64,000 bases of DNA from Flammeovirgaceae bacterium (GCA_020635915.1 JACJYU010000002.1:1-64000), one strand, 5' to 3'; positions 15,804-25,768 are shown, numbered from the stretch's first letter. Translations and numbers: made by a program. The notes: a model not told the origin generated them from the sequence alone.

Positions 15804-17260
15804 ATCTCGCTTAATTTTTTTTGCAACAAACTACTGGCCATTTTAGGGTCGGCCTTGCCCTGTGACTTTTTCATGATTTCGCCCATAAACATAGAGATTA
15901 ATCCCTTCTTTCCCTTCTTGTATTCCATGACCTTGGCCGGAAAGTCATGGAGCACTTCTTCCACCATTTTACCGATGGCCCCTTCATCACTGTCCTGGAC
16001 AAGGTGGAGGCGTGCCGCCAGCCCCAACACGCTTTCGCTTGAATTTTTTATCAACGCGGGGAGGAGCTTTTGAGCGGCATTGGCAAAGCCCACTTTGCCT
16101 TCCACTACCAGCCCTACCAGTTCGGACAATTTGCCTGGGGCAACGGGAAAATCCACGAAATCAATACCCTTGTCGTTCAAATACGATTTCACCGGTCCCA
16201 TGACCCAGTTGGAGACCGCCTTGTAATGTGGGGAAAATCGGCAGGCAGCCAGGTAATATTCCGCCATTTCCCTGCTTTCGGTAAGGACCAGGGCATCATA
16301 TTGTGGGAGGGAAAAATCGCGGACGAACCGTTGGTACAGTTCTTCGGGAAGTGCGGGCATCGTTTTCCTTATTTCACTGATCCATTCATCCGATATGTGT
16401 AGCGGGCTTAAGTCGGGGTCGGGGAAATAGCGGTAGTCGTTCAATTCCTCTTTGGTACGCATGGCGCTGGTGGTGCCTGGCCCCACATTGAAAGCCCTGG
16501 TTTCCGACACCACTTCCCCGCCTTCTTCCAGCAAGGAAACCTGTCTTTCAATTTCATGTTCGATCGCACGTTGCAGGTTGCGGATGGAATTCATGTTCTT
16601 TACCTCCACTTTCTTGCCCAGCACGGTATCGCCCTTTTTCTTTATGGAAATATTGGCATCGCACCGCAGCGACCCTTCCTCCATGTTGCCATCGCATATG
16701 CCCAGGTACCGGACAAGCTTCCGTACTTCGGAATAAAAGGCACCGGCCTGTGCGGCACTTCCGATCACGGGCAGGGTCACAATTTCAATCAAAGGAACGC
16801 CCGCCCGGTTCAAATCAATAAGGGTGTCCTCTTCCCCGTCCAGGTGGATGGACTTGCCAGCATCCTCCTCAATGTGTATCCGGTTGAGCGGCACATCGGT
16901 ATCCTGGATGTGCTTCGTGCGGATGGTTATATGGCCGCCCTTGCAAATGGGCGTACGGTCTTGCGTGAGCTGGTAGCCCTTGGGCAGGTCGGGGTAGAAA
17001 TAATTTTTCCTGTCAAAAACCTGATGCCGCGATATTTCGCTATGGCAGGCCAGCCCCATTTTAATGGCCTGCTCCACCACACGCTTGTTGAGTTTGGGAA
17101 GGGTGCCAGGGTGCGCCAGTGTAACAACGCCTACCTGGGCATTGGGCTCCCCACCAAAGGCCACGGGGTCCGAGCTATAAATTTTACTGTTGGTCAGCAA
17201 TTGGGCATGTACCTCCAGCCCGATCACGGGTTGATATTTATCGCTTGTTGCTTTATCCAT
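15800..17260 (-). CDS. gatB: Aspartyl/glutamyl-tRNA amidotransferase subunit B
   Basis: GatB is the kinase/transamidation subunit that, with GatA and GatC, turns Glu-tRNA(Gln) or Asp-tRNA(Asn) into the amide form. The 486 residues match the family. It begins PVIGLEVHAQLLT, contains RKNYFYPDLPKGYQ, DLNRAGVPLIEI and GSLRCDANIS, and ends with a YqeY-like tail domain (about 330-486). The cradle and tail are both intact. It overlaps alaS by eight bases upstream and the thioredoxin lipoprotein by four downstream, so the three are probably one transcript. gatA and gatC are not in the window. Confidence 0.96.
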   Translation of the reverse strand: MDKATSDKYQPVIGLEVHAQLLTNSKIYSSDPVAFGGEPNAQVGVVTLAHPGTLPKLNKRVVEQAIKMGLACHSEISRHQVFDRKNYFYPDLPKGYQLTQDRTPICKGGHITIRTKHIQDTDVPLNRIHIEEDAGKSIHLDGEEDTLIDLNRAGVPLIEIVTLPVIGSAAQAGAFYSEVRKLVRYLGICDGNMEEGSLRCDANISIKKKGDTVLGKKVEVKNMNSIRNLQRAIEHEIERQVSLLEEGGEVVSETRAFNVGPGTTSAMRTKEELNDYRYFPDPDLSPLHISDEWISEIRKTMPALPEELYQRFVRDFSLPQYDALVLTESREMAEYYLAACRFSPHYKAVSNWVMGPVKSYLNDKGIDFVDFPVAPGKLSELVGLVVEGKVGFANAAQKLLPALIKNSSESVLGLAARLHLVQDSDEGAIGKMVEEVLHDFPAKVMEYKKGKKGLISMFMGEIMKKSQGKADPKMASSLLQKKLSEI

Positions 17261-19877
17261 GGCCTGCCATTTCCCTGCCTTTTTTCACAACAGCATCCAA
17301 TCCACTAAGGTTCTTTCCCCCTGCCGTGGCATAGAAAGGCTGGCCGCCACCTCCTCCCCCTATTTCTTTGGCAAGGGTTTTGACCATTTCCCCCGCATGG
17401 AATTTTTTTTCTGCTTCCGTTTTTGGCCCCAGCATAACGGCCACCTGGGGCTTGCCATTCACATTGGCGGCCAATACCATAAACAAATCTTCAAACTGGT
17501 TGCGCAGGGCGTAGGCAATATTTTTCAACGCATCCCCATGGGGCAGCTCTACTTTTTCTACGATTATGGTCCGGCCGTTGAGTTGTTTGCTTTTTTGTGC
17601 AAGCGCTTCCTTTACCATGTTGGCCTGCTGCTGGTACATTCCTTCCAGCTTCTTTTCGAGTTGGTGTTTTTCCTCCACGAGGTTTTGGGTTGCCAGCACA
17701 AGGTCTTTGGGGTGCTTCAGCAGCCCCCGCACCTCCCGAAGCAGTTTTACCTCGTCATGGAGGTAGCGCTCTGCCCCCTCTGCGGTCACGGCCTCGATGC
17801 GCCTTACCCCAGCGGCCACCGAGCTTTCCGAAACAATTTTGAAAAACCCTATTTCGCCCGTGGCGGGCACATGCGTACCGCCACATAACTCCACCGAAAA
17901 GTTGGCGCCAAAGGTGACAACACGCACAAAGTCGCCATATTTCTCCCCAAACAAGGCCATGGCGCCCATTTTTTTTGCCTCTTCAATAGGAATGTTCCGC
18001 TGTTCCTGCAAGGGTATGTTTTCACGTACCTTCTGGTTCACCAAGGCCTCCACTTCTCCAATTTCCTCCTCCGTCATGGGCGCAAAATGGGAAAAGTCGA
18101 AGCGCAATATCTTGTCATTCACCAGGGAGCCTTTTTGCTCCACATGGGTGCCCAGTACTTTCCGCAATGCCGCGTGCATCAGGTGCGTGGAAGAGTGGTT
18201 GGCCATGGTAAGTTGCCTTTTGTGCGCATCCACCTTCAGGTCAAACGTTGCCTTCGGGTTTTCCGGTAGCCTTTCGGTGTAGTGCACGATCAGCTCATTT
18301 TCCTTTTTGGTGTCGGTGACCTTGACCTTTTCCTTGCCCGCTTCAATCCAGCCGGTATCGCCCACCTGGCCACCGCTTTCGGCATAGAATGGGGTGCGGT
18401 CAAACACCAATTGATAGAGTTCTTTGTTTTTTTGCTTCACCTTGCGATAGCGCAGCAGCCTGGCCTTGGCCTCCGTGTTCCCATAACCCACAAATTCGGG
18501 CGTGCCCCCTTCGCTTACCTTTTCCCAGTCACCGGTTTCCCTGGACGCATCGGCCTTGGACCGGGCTTTTTGTTTTTCCATTTCCGACAGAAAACCTTTT
18601 TCATCCACATTCAGCCCCTTCTCCCGGGCAATAAGGGAGGTAAGGTCAAAAGGAAACCCAAACGTATCATAAAGTTCAAAAGCCAACTCCCCGTCAATAA
18701 TCCCCCCTTGCAACTGCGCTTCAATACCTTCGAGGCGCTTCAAGCCTTTTTCAAGTGTCCTCAAAAAAGACAGTTCCTCTTCCACGATCACACGCGCCAC
18801 ATACTCCTGCTGGCGGCTGAGTTCCGGAAAGACTTTCTTTAGCTGATCGGCCAACAAGGGCACCAATTTATTGAGGAACGGCTCTTTGAAACCCAAATAG
18901 GAAAACCCATACCTCACAGCCCTTCTCAATATCCTCCTGATCACATAGCCAGCCCCGGTATTGGATGGCAACTGCCCGTCAGCAATGGCAAACGACACCG
19001 CCCGCACATGATCTGCCATCACCCGAATGGCGATATCCTTTCTTCCATCGCTCCCGTAGCGGGTATTGGCGGCTTTGGCGATAAAACCAATAAGTGGGGC
19101 GAAAACATCCGTATCATAATTCGACTCCTTCCCCTGGATGGCCATGCACAGCCGCTCAAAGCCCATGCCGGTGTCCACGTGCTTGTCGGGAAGGTTTTCC
19201 AGCATCCCGGAGGACAGCCTGTTGAACTGGATGAACACGAGGTTCCATATCTCCACCACCTGGGGATGGTCTTTGTTCACCAATTCCTTGCCCGGTACCT
19301 TGTCTACCTCCTCCTGTGGCCTTAGGTCGATATGTATTTCCGAGCAGGGGCCGCATGGCCCGGTATCCCCCATCTCCCAAAAGTTGTCCTTTTTGGTGCC
19401 ATAGATAATCCTGTCTTCCCCTACTATGGGTTTCCAATACTCCAGCGCCTCCGTGTCAGCGGGAAGGTTGTCCTCCTTATCACCACCAAACACACTGGCA
19501 TAGAGCCTCCCTTTGGGAAGCTTGTACTCTTCGGTAAGTAATTCCCATGCCCAGGCGATGGCCTCTTTTTTAAAATAATCTCCAAAGGACCAGTTGCCCA
19601 GCATTTCGAACATGGTGTGGTGGTAGGTATCAAACCCCACGTCTTCCAGGTCGTTGTGCTTTCCGCTCACCCGGAGGCATTTTTGGGTATCGGCAATGCG
19701 TTTGCTTTTGGGCGTGGCATTGCCCAGGAAGTAGTCTTTGAACTGGACCATGCCCGAATTGGTAAACAACAAACTGGGGTCGTTTTTCAGCACGAGGGGT
19801 GCCGAAGGGACGATCAAATGTGCCCTTTTTTCGAAAAAATCGAGGAATTTCTGCCTTATCGAGCCTGAATCAATCAC
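17253..19877 (-). CDS. alaS: Alanyl-tRNA synthetase
   Basis: It charges tRNA(Ala) with alanine. The 874 residues are full length. The class II catalytic domain comes first (FTNSGMVQFKD; RISGKHNDLEDVG-like motif 2; GAGYVIRRILRRA). An editing domain follows, with the metal-binding HSSTHLMH and CGGTHV motifs, then a C-terminal oligomerisation/DHHA1 region ending in GGGGGGQPFYATAGGK. It is the first gene of a minus-strand unit and overlaps gatB. It is divergent from the M23 peptidase gene at 19968, with 90 bases between. No anomaly is seen. Confidence 0.97.
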   Translation of the reverse strand: MIDSGSIRQKFLDFFEKRAHLIVPSAPLVLKNDPSLLFTNSGMVQFKDYFLGNATPKSKRIADTQKCLRVSGKHNDLEDVGFDTYHHTMFEMLGNWSFGDYFKKEAIAWAWELLTEEYKLPKGRLYASVFGGDKEDNLPADTEALEYWKPIVGEDRIIYGTKKDNFWEMGDTGPCGPCSEIHIDLRPQEEVDKVPGKELVNKDHPQVVEIWNLVFIQFNRLSSGMLENLPDKHVDTGMGFERLCMAIQGKESNYDTDVFAPLIGFIAKAANTRYGSDGRKDIAIRVMADHVRAVSFAIADGQLPSNTGAGYVIRRILRRAVRYGFSYLGFKEPFLNKLVPLLADQLKKVFPELSRQQEYVARVIVEEELSFLRTLEKGLKRLEGIEAQLQGGIIDGELAFELYDTFGFPFDLTSLIAREKGLNVDEKGFLSEMEKQKARSKADASRETGDWEKVSEGGTPEFVGYGNTEAKARLLRYRKVKQKNKELYQLVFDRTPFYAESGGQVGDTGWIEAGKEKVKVTDTKKENELIVHYTERLPENPKATFDLKVDAHKRQLTMANHSSTHLMHAALRKVLGTHVEQKGSLVNDKILRFDFSHFAPMTEEEIGEVEALVNQKVRENIPLQEQRNIPIEEAKKMGAMALFGEKYGDFVRVVTFGANFSVELCGGTHVPATGEIGFFKIVSESSVAAGVRRIEAVTAEGAERYLHDEVKLLREVRGLLKHPKDLVLATQNLVEEKHQLEKKLEGMYQQQANMVKEALAQKSKQLNGRTIIVEKVELPHGDALKNIAYALRNQFEDLFMVLAANVNGKPQVAVMLGPKTEAEKKFHAGEMVKTLAKEIGGGGGGQPFYATAGGKNLSGLDAVVKKGREMAGHG

Positions 19878-19896
19878 TTCGTATGGAATTATGTGT

Positions 19897-19925
19897 TTTG
19901 GAAGCTTAAATTTTACCTATATTTA
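19897..19925 (+). promoter_or_regulatory. Candidate promoter of the first M23 peptidase
   Basis: TTTG (19897-19900) is followed after 17 bases by TATATTTA (19918-19925), one base from TAnnTTTG. It is 43 bases before the ATG at 19968, in the gap shared with divergent alaS. Confidence 0.45.
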
Positions 19926-19967
19926 GCGCCCTAAACCGGCAAATTTAGCAGGAATCACAGGATTTTT

Positions 19968-20936
19968 ATGCCGAACAAGAAATATTACTACAATCCCAAA
20001 ACACTCCGTTTTGAGCGAAAGAAAATTTCGTTCCTGAAAGTGGCCGGGAACGCCTTCGGGTACCTGGCCTTTGGCGCTTTGTTTTTCGTTGGATTGTTGG
20101 TGTTGCAAAACTACGTGGTGGAGACCCCGGTGGAAACCCAATACCGGTTGGAGAACGAATCATTGGAGAAACACAAAGCCATCCTCAACGAGAGGATACA
20201 AACGGCCACCACACAATTGGCAGGATTGAAATCGCAGGACGGGGCCCTTTACAAAAAAATATTCGAGATACCCAAGGCCGAGGAAGATACCCAAACGGAC
20301 AGCCGGGAAGAAATACTGTCAGCGACCTCCCCTGTTTTCAAGGACTGGACAAATCAGCTTTCCCGGCAGTATGTTGCCGCAGCCCGCAAGGCGGAACGCA
20401 GCGACAAATTCTTCAGGCTCACGGCCAGCGTGGACAAGGCCGACTGGGGCAAGCTCCAATCCATTCCGGTATTGCAGCCTGTAGAAAATTTTGAAGTGGG
20501 CCACCTTGTTTCGGGATATGGCATCCGCATCAACCCCTTTCACAAAGGCAAGTACCACCACGATGGGGTGGACATCGCAGCGCCCCGTGGTGCCAGCGTG
20601 GTGGCCGCAGGCCCCGGCAAAGTGGTGGCCGTCAAAAAAAGCGATTTGTTGGCAGGGTTTGGCAATTATGTGGAAATAGACCATGGCTATGGCTATCTCA
20701 CACGATATGCCCATTTGGACGACATTAGCGTTCGCGTGGGGGAAAAGGTACTGAAGGGTTTTAAGATAGGCTCGGTGGGGTCCAGTGGCGGGTCCATCGC
20801 CCCACACGTGCATTATGAGGTGTCGCTTCACGGCACCAACGTGGACCCGATGCAGTATTTGGTGCAGGGATTGGACAGCGATGGGTACACCCGGTTGGTC
20901 AAAGCGGCCAAAAAAATCAACCAATCCCTCGATTGA
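19968..20936 (+). CDS. M23 family metallopeptidase, membrane-anchored (first of two)
   Basis: This is a peptidoglycan endopeptidase-type protein of 322 residues. A cytoplasmic start (MPNKKYYYNPKTLRFERKK) leads into one membrane segment at about 27-50, then a coiled-coil-like stretch (65-95), then the M23/LytM domain at about 165-310. The metal-binding residues are visible: His and Asp in KYHHDGVDIAAPRG, and HVHYEVSLHG for the second His pair. The arrangement resembles cell-wall hydrolases or their regulators acting outside the inner membrane. The next gene starts inside its stop codon (TGATG) and encodes a homologue with the same YNPKT start, so the pair arose by duplication. Confidence 0.9.
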   Translation: MPNKKYYYNPKTLRFERKKISFLKVAGNAFGYLAFGALFFVGLLVLQNYVVETPVETQYRLENESLEKHKAILNERIQTATTQLAGLKSQDGALYKKIFEIPKAEEDTQTDSREEILSATSPVFKDWTNQLSRQYVAAARKAERSDKFFRLTASVDKADWGKLQSIPVLQPVENFEVGHLVSGYGIRINPFHKGKYHHDGVDIAAPRGASVVAAGPGKVVAVKKSDLLAGFGNYVEIDHGYGYLTRYAHLDDISVRVGEKVLKGFKIGSVGSSGGSIAPHVHYEVSLHGTNVDPMQYLVQGLDSDGYTRLVKAAKKINQSLD

Positions 20937-21895
20937 TGGCAAAAGTCGACTACGTATACAACCCCAAAACCTGTCGTTACGAGCCGGTAGTCATCAACAG
21001 CCAGATCGTCTTGAGGCGGCTGGGCCGGTTTATAGGGATTTCCTTCATGATTGGCGTGGTGGCCTTGTTGGTGTTCAATGCCAATTACCCCTCTGTGGAA
21101 GAAACATGGCTTATCGGGAAAAACCAATCGTTGAAGAACGATTGGATGGCACTGGACAAAAAACTGGACAAAGTAGCCCGGGAACTGGCCGCCCTGGAGC
21201 AAACGGACGACAACAACTACCGCGTGATCCTCGACCTTGAACCACTGCCCCAATCCGTGCGCGAGGCCGGTGTCGGTGGCCGGGAAAAAGAAAATGCCAA
21301 TATCCATTACCCCATCATCAAAAAAGGATATGACAAGGCGGAAAAGTTAAAGAACCGGCTGGATATCGAGGCCCAATCATTTGAGCAACTGCACAAAGAA
21401 CTGGCCTACAAAGAAAGGATGTGGGCTTCGAGGCCGGCCATACAGCCCATCAGCAATGCCGACCTCACTTACCTGCACACCAGCTATGGCATGAGGCAAC
21501 ACCCTATCCTGGGGTATTGGCGGCCACACAAGGGATTGGACTTTACGGCCCCTAAAGGATCCCCCATATATGCCACGGGCGATGGGGTGGTCGAAGAAGC
21601 CCATTATTCCGTGAGCTATGGAAATGTGGTGTACATCGATCATGGGTTTGGGTTTGAGACCCGATATGCACACATGACGGAGTTTATCGTGAAAAAGGGA
21701 GAGCGTGTAAAAAGGGGCCAAATCATCGGCTATGTAGGGAATACCGGCCTATCGGTGGCCACCCACCTCCATTACGAGGTACTCTTCAAGGGGCACCAGA
21801 TCAACCCGATCAACTTCTTCCAGCGCGACCTCAACAACAAGGAATACGAAAGGCTTGTTGAGTTGGGAGGTATCGCTACCACGTCCCTTGATTGA
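20936..21895 (+). CDS. M23 family metallopeptidase, membrane-anchored (second of two)
   Basis: The 319-residue protein is a homologue of the gene before it. The start YNPKTCRYEPV matches YNPKTLRFERK. One membrane segment (about 30-50) and a coiled stretch follow, then the M23 domain at about 180-300 with HKGLDFTAPKGSP and HLHYEVLFKG, so the zinc residues are kept in both copies. ATG at 20936 overlaps the previous stop; the TTG three bases earlier is also possible but less likely. Two linked, intact paralogues suggest non-identical roles in wall remodelling or division, or a heteromeric complex (inference). Confidence 0.9.
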   Translation: MAKVDYVYNPKTCRYEPVVINSQIVLRRLGRFIGISFMIGVVALLVFNANYPSVEETWLIGKNQSLKNDWMALDKKLDKVARELAALEQTDDNNYRVILDLEPLPQSVREAGVGGREKENANIHYPIIKKGYDKAEKLKNRLDIEAQSFEQLHKELAYKERMWASRPAIQPISNADLTYLHTSYGMRQHPILGYWRPHKGLDFTAPKGSPIYATGDGVVEEAHYSVSYGNVVYIDHGFGFETRYAHMTEFIVKKGERVKRGQIIGYVGNTGLSVATHLHYEVLFKGHQINPINFFQRDLNNKEYERLVELGGIATTSLD

Positions 21896-21913
21896 TCCCC
21901 CAACTTTTTTTTG

Positions 21914-23104
21914 ATGCGTTACCTCTTCTGGATTGTTGTTTTTACCCTGGCTTCGTGCGCCTCATCGCGCCTGGCCCGCCAGTCCACGGGCCACAACAAG
22001 GCCTTACCTGAAACCGCAGGCGATACGGCCGTGGTAAAGCTGGACACCGTCCAACACCCGTTGGATACGGTGAAGGTTACCGTTGGTCCCATTATTATTG
22101 ACACGGAAGTCCACATCCCACCCAAGGACACGCTTACTTTCATTGGGGTGGGCGATATTATGATGGGGACAAACTACCCCAATACAGACCGGTTGCCGCC
22201 CCATAATGCAAGGGAATTAATGAAGGAAGTATCGCACCTCTTGCGTGATGCGGACATTACCATGGGCAACCTGGAAGGGGTGTTGCTCGATGCTGGCGGT
22301 ACGCCCAAAGGTTGCAGGAACCCGGATGTGTGCTACGTATTTAGGAGCCCTACCGCCTTTGCCGCCAACCTAGTGGAGGCAGGCTTTGATATTATGGGGC
22401 TTGCAAACAACCATGCCGGGGACTTTGGGGATACCGGGCGCAAAAGCAGCATGAAAACGCTGGATTCGTTGGGCATCCAGTATGCAGGGCTGCTGGCACA
22501 GCCTTATGTAGTGTTCGAAAAGGAAAACGTAAAATATGGGTTTGCCGCCTTTGCCCCCAATTCGGGCTGCGCCAACATCAACGACCTGGTGGCGGCCAAA
22601 GCCACCATTGCCCACCTGGACTCCCTGGCGGATGTGGTGATCGTATCGTTCCATGGCGGTGCGGAGGGCAGCAAATATGAACACGTGCCACGCCAGCACG
22701 AGATATTTGTAGGGGAAGACAGGGGCGATGTGTACCACTTTGCCCATGCAGTGATAGATGCCGGGGCCGACATCGTTTTTGGCCATGGCCCGCACGTGAC
22801 CCGTGCCATTGAGGTGTACAAAAACAGGTTTATCGCCTATAGCCTGGGCAATTTTTGCACCTACGGAGGGTTTAACCTAAGTGGCGTCAATGGATGGGCA
22901 CCGATCATAAAAGTGTTTACCGACAGGAAGGGGGTTTTTCATAAAGCCAAGATCACGCCTGTGTACCAAACCCCTATGTCGCCCGTGCGCATTGACCTGC
23001 AAGGCCGGGTGATCAAACGCATACGGCAATTGACCCTTGAAGACTTTCCTGAGGTGCCCATTGCCATTGATGAGGAGGGCTGGGTGCGTTATTCCACAAA
23101 ATAA
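21914..23104 (+). CDS. CapA family lipoprotein (poly-gamma-glutamate synthesis-like phosphoesterase fold)
   Basis: The protein has 396 residues from ATG at 21914 (a TTG lies just before). A lipobox (TLASC, Cys at about 15) is followed by a linker. The PGA_cap/CapA domain covers about 70-340: GVGDIMMGTNYP, NLEGVL, GLANNHAGDFG, VIVSFHGGAEG and GHGPHVTR are the expected conserved blocks of this metallophosphoesterase-like family. Some members help make poly-gamma-glutamate capsules. No capB/capC genes are nearby, so only the family is supported. It follows the M23 pair by 18 bases and may be co-transcribed. Confidence 0.9.
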   Translation: MRYLFWIVVFTLASCASSRLARQSTGHNKALPETAGDTAVVKLDTVQHPLDTVKVTVGPIIIDTEVHIPPKDTLTFIGVGDIMMGTNYPNTDRLPPHNARELMKEVSHLLRDADITMGNLEGVLLDAGGTPKGCRNPDVCYVFRSPTAFAANLVEAGFDIMGLANNHAGDFGDTGRKSSMKTLDSLGIQYAGLLAQPYVVFEKENVKYGFAAFAPNSGCANINDLVAAKATIAHLDSLADVVIVSFHGGAEGSKYEHVPRQHEIFVGEDRGDVYHFAHAVIDAGADIVFGHGPHVTRAIEVYKNRFIAYSLGNFCTYGGFNLSGVNGWAPIIKVFTDRKGVFHKAKITPVYQTPMSPVRIDLQGRVIKRIRQLTLEDFPEVPIAIDEEGWVRYSTK

Positions 23105-23221
23105 TGTTGATACAATGTCGATTAAAATTTACAATACTTCATTGCTCCGCGAATAAAGAATTGCTACTTTGCATGGATTGTCCCATAAGGGAACCCGGAT
23201 TGTCTGTCGCACTGGCTACGA

Positions 23222-23560
23222 ATGGCTTACAAAGAAAAAGAAATTGAAAAACTCTACTACTCCATCGGGGAGGTAGCGGAAATATTTAACGTAGCCCCAT
23301 CTTTAATCCGCTTCTGGGAATCAGAGTTTGACCTTATACAGCCCAAAAAGAACCGTAAGGGCAACAGGCAGTTTACGGTAGAGGATATAAACAACGTCAG
23401 GACCATCTATCACCTGGTAAAGGAAAAGGGTTTTACCTTGCAGGGCGCCAAGGACATGCTCAAAAACGATTCGCAGGCTGTAAAGGACAAGATGGAAATG
23501 ATCGATTCCCTCAAGCGCATCAGGCAATTCCTTTCCGAAGTGAGGGACAGGCTCCAGTAG
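23222..23560 (+). CDS. MerR family transcriptional regulator
   Basis: The 112-residue protein begins with a MerR winged-helix: YYSIGEVAEIFNVAPSLIRFWE at about 12-33 and a DIQF-like wing region with RKGNRQFTVEDINNVRTIYHL. A short helical dimerisation tail follows, with no effector-binding domain or cysteines. It is a small stand-alone regulator of the kind found in many Bacteroidota cores. It lies 60 bases before dprA in the same direction. Confidence 0.92.
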   Translation: MAYKEKEIEKLYYSIGEVAEIFNVAPSLIRFWESEFDLIQPKKNRKGNRQFTVEDINNVRTIYHLVKEKGFTLQGAKDMLKNDSQAVKDKMEMIDSLKRIRQFLSEVRDRLQ

Positions 23561-23630
23561 CCCCCGGCCTCCAAAGGGTGGTTTCTGCTATTTAATTCCT
23601 TTTCTTATTATAGTGTTTTTTTAATGCCTG

Positions 23631-24743
23631 ATGGACCAGAACAGACTTGCGCTGCTTGCTTTGCACTTTGTGCCCGGGATCGGGGATTTCCTTGTCCGCC
23701 AACTGGTGGCCTATTGTGGCGCTGCCAATGAGGTGTTCAAATTGCCAAAGGGCAAGCTCCTTAAAATTCCCAATGTGGGCAAGTCGACCATCAAAGCCCT
23801 ACAATCGGGCGACCCCTTTCGGGAAGCCGAGGCGGAAATAGCAAAAGCCGAAAAACAGGATACGCAGATTGTATTCTACCTTGACGAGCAATACCCCGAC
23901 CGCCTAAAACAATTTGATGACAGCCCTACCCTATTGTACCTGAAGGGCAACGCCAATTTAAACACGGCCAAAACCGTGGGCATCGTGGGCACAAGGCAGG
24001 CCACTTCATACGGCAAAGAAATGGTGGAAAAGTTAATGGCGGGCATAGCGCCCCATGGGCCGTTGGTCATCAGTGGCCTGGCCTATGGAATAGACATCCA
24101 TGCGCACAAACAGGCCCTCCACCACGGGCTGCCTACCCTGGGCGTGCTGGGCAGCGGAATGGACATCATCTATCCTTCCGTGCACCGGGACACAGCCTTG
24201 AAAATGCAGGGCCATGGCGGCCTTGCCACCGAAAACGCCTTTGGCACCAAGCCAGACGCGCACAACTTCCCCGCCCGCAACCGGATAATTGCCGGGCTTG
24301 CGGACGCCCTTATAGTAGTGGAGGCCGCGGAAAAAGGCGGGGCCCTCATCACGGCAGAAATTGCCAACAACTACAACAAAGACGTGTTTGCCGTGCCCGG
24401 GGCCATAGGCCAAACCTACTCGGCAGGGTGCAACAAGCTGATCAAGACCAACAAGGCCCACCTCCTTACCGGGGCTGCCGATATCGAATACATTATGAAC
24501 TGGACCGTGCCCGGCCATTCAAGGGAGGCCGAAACACCACAGCTTGACCTTAACCTGTTTGATCCCGATGAGCAGGTGGTGGTGGCCATCCTGAAAGAAA
24601 GGAAAAACCCCATGATGATAGACGAATTGAGCCGAAAAACCTCCCTGCCCCCAAGTATGCTGGCCTCCCTCCTCCTCGGACTGGAGTTCAAAAACGTGGT
24701 CCGTGCCCTACCGGGAAAAATGTACCGGCTCAACAGGCCCTAG
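23631..24743 (+). CDS. dprA: DNA-processing protein DprA
   Basis: DprA binds incoming single-stranded DNA during natural transformation and loads RecA. The 370 residues include an N-terminal helix-hairpin-helix region (LLKIPNVGKSTIKAL, about 40-60), the extended Rossmann domain at about 70-285 (GTRQATSYGKEM, ISGLAYGIDIHAH, GVLGSGMDIIYP, FPARNRIIAGL, KGGALITAEIA) and a C-terminal winged-helix domain at about 305-370. It is complete. Its last four bases overlap the end of the convergent HMG-CoA lyase-like gene. Confidence 0.95.
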   Translation: MDQNRLALLALHFVPGIGDFLVRQLVAYCGAANEVFKLPKGKLLKIPNVGKSTIKALQSGDPFREAEAEIAKAEKQDTQIVFYLDEQYPDRLKQFDDSPTLLYLKGNANLNTAKTVGIVGTRQATSYGKEMVEKLMAGIAPHGPLVISGLAYGIDIHAHKQALHHGLPTLGVLGSGMDIIYPSVHRDTALKMQGHGGLATENAFGTKPDAHNFPARNRIIAGLADALIVVEAAEKGGALITAEIANNYNKDVFAVPGAIGQTYSAGCNKLIKTNKAHLLTGAADIEYIMNWTVPGHSREAETPQLDLNLFDPDEQVVVAILKERKNPMMIDELSRKTSLPPSMLASLLLGLEFKNVVRALPGKMYRLNRP

Positions 24744-25588
24744 CCCGAAAATACAGACCCGGCCATTTCCAGTGCTTTGGCGAAAGCCCCGTTGTCAATA
24801 TCGGGTTGTGCACGCTGCGAAACCAGGTAGTCCAGTATGGTTTCCGTGGCCAGGTTGCCCACCAACTCATCTTTGGCCATAGGGCAGCCCCCCCACCCTT
24901 TGAGGGCACCATCAAAGCGGTTGCACCCTGCTTTGTAGGCCGCCTCTATTTTTTCAACGGCCGTGGCAGGGTTGGAGTGAAGGTGTGCCCCAAATTCCAC
25001 TTGCGGAAACTGCTTTTTGAGATGGGAAAACAAATAGGTGATCTGGGCGGGTTGGGAAACCCCTATGGTGTCCGCCAATGAAATTATTTCGATGCCCAGG
25101 GTGACCAGTATGTCTGCAAACCTGGCCACAATATCCACATCATAGGGATCATTATAGGGGTTGCCAAACCCCATGCTCATGTAGGTAACCAATACCTTGC
25201 CGTGCTTTTTGCACAAGTCCTGTACCTCCTCCACGGTATTGAGCGCTTCCACGATCGACTTGTTGGTGTTGCGCTGCTGAAAAGTTTCCGAGATGGAAAA
25301 GGGAAACCCAAGGTAATGGATGCCTTCAAAACGGACAGCCTCCATGGCGCCACGCGTATTGGCCACTATGGCCAGCAATTTGGTGCGGGTGTTGCCCAGT
25401 TCCAGCTTATCGTAAACCATGGCCGTATCGCGCATTTGGGGTATGGCCTTTGGGGACACAAAACTTCCAAAATCAATGGTATCGAACCCTACCTGCAGCA
25501 ATTGGTTGATATACTTCGCCTTTAGGTCCGTGGGGATAAACTTCGTTATCCCCTGCATGGCGTCCCTTGGGCATTCTATGATTTTCAT
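24740..25588 (-). CDS. Hydroxymethylglutaryl-CoA lyase-like protein
   Basis: This is a TIM-barrel enzyme of the HMGL-like family (282 residues) that would split HMG-CoA into acetyl-CoA and acetoacetate, the last step of leucine breakdown. Visible motifs are IECPRDAMQG at 4-13, GSFVSPKAIPQM near 41-52, YMSMGFGNPY near 140, ISLADTIG and GAHLHSNP, and the catalytic-cysteine loop GGCPMAKDELVGN near 230-242. The start PRDAMQ differs slightly from the usual PRDGLQ, as in other Bacteroidota members. No leucine-pathway genes are adjacent, so the substrate is inferred from family only. Confidence 0.85.
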   Translation of the reverse strand: MKIIECPRDAMQGITKFIPTDLKAKYINQLLQVGFDTIDFGSFVSPKAIPQMRDTAMVYDKLELGNTRTKLLAIVANTRGAMEAVRFEGIHYLGFPFSISETFQQRNTNKSIVEALNTVEEVQDLCKKHGKVLVTYMSMGFGNPYNDPYDVDIVARFADILVTLGIEIISLADTIGVSQPAQITYLFSHLKKQFPQVEFGAHLHSNPATAVEKIEAAYKAGCNRFDGALKGWGGCPMAKDELVGNLATETILDYLVSQRAQPDIDNGAFAKALEMAGSVFSG

Positions 25589-25768
25589 TTTTCCGGGGTC
25601 AAATGTTCCTTTTTGTCAATCTATGGCAATAATAACACAACAAAAACTTGGTAAACATGGATCAAAGAAAAATAGATCAAATGGTCGTAAATTATGGCAG
25701 CTTATCCGGAAATTGGATGGCCGTTAACATTTAGAGGGATTAATTTAGGTTTAAAATAAAATTCCCCG

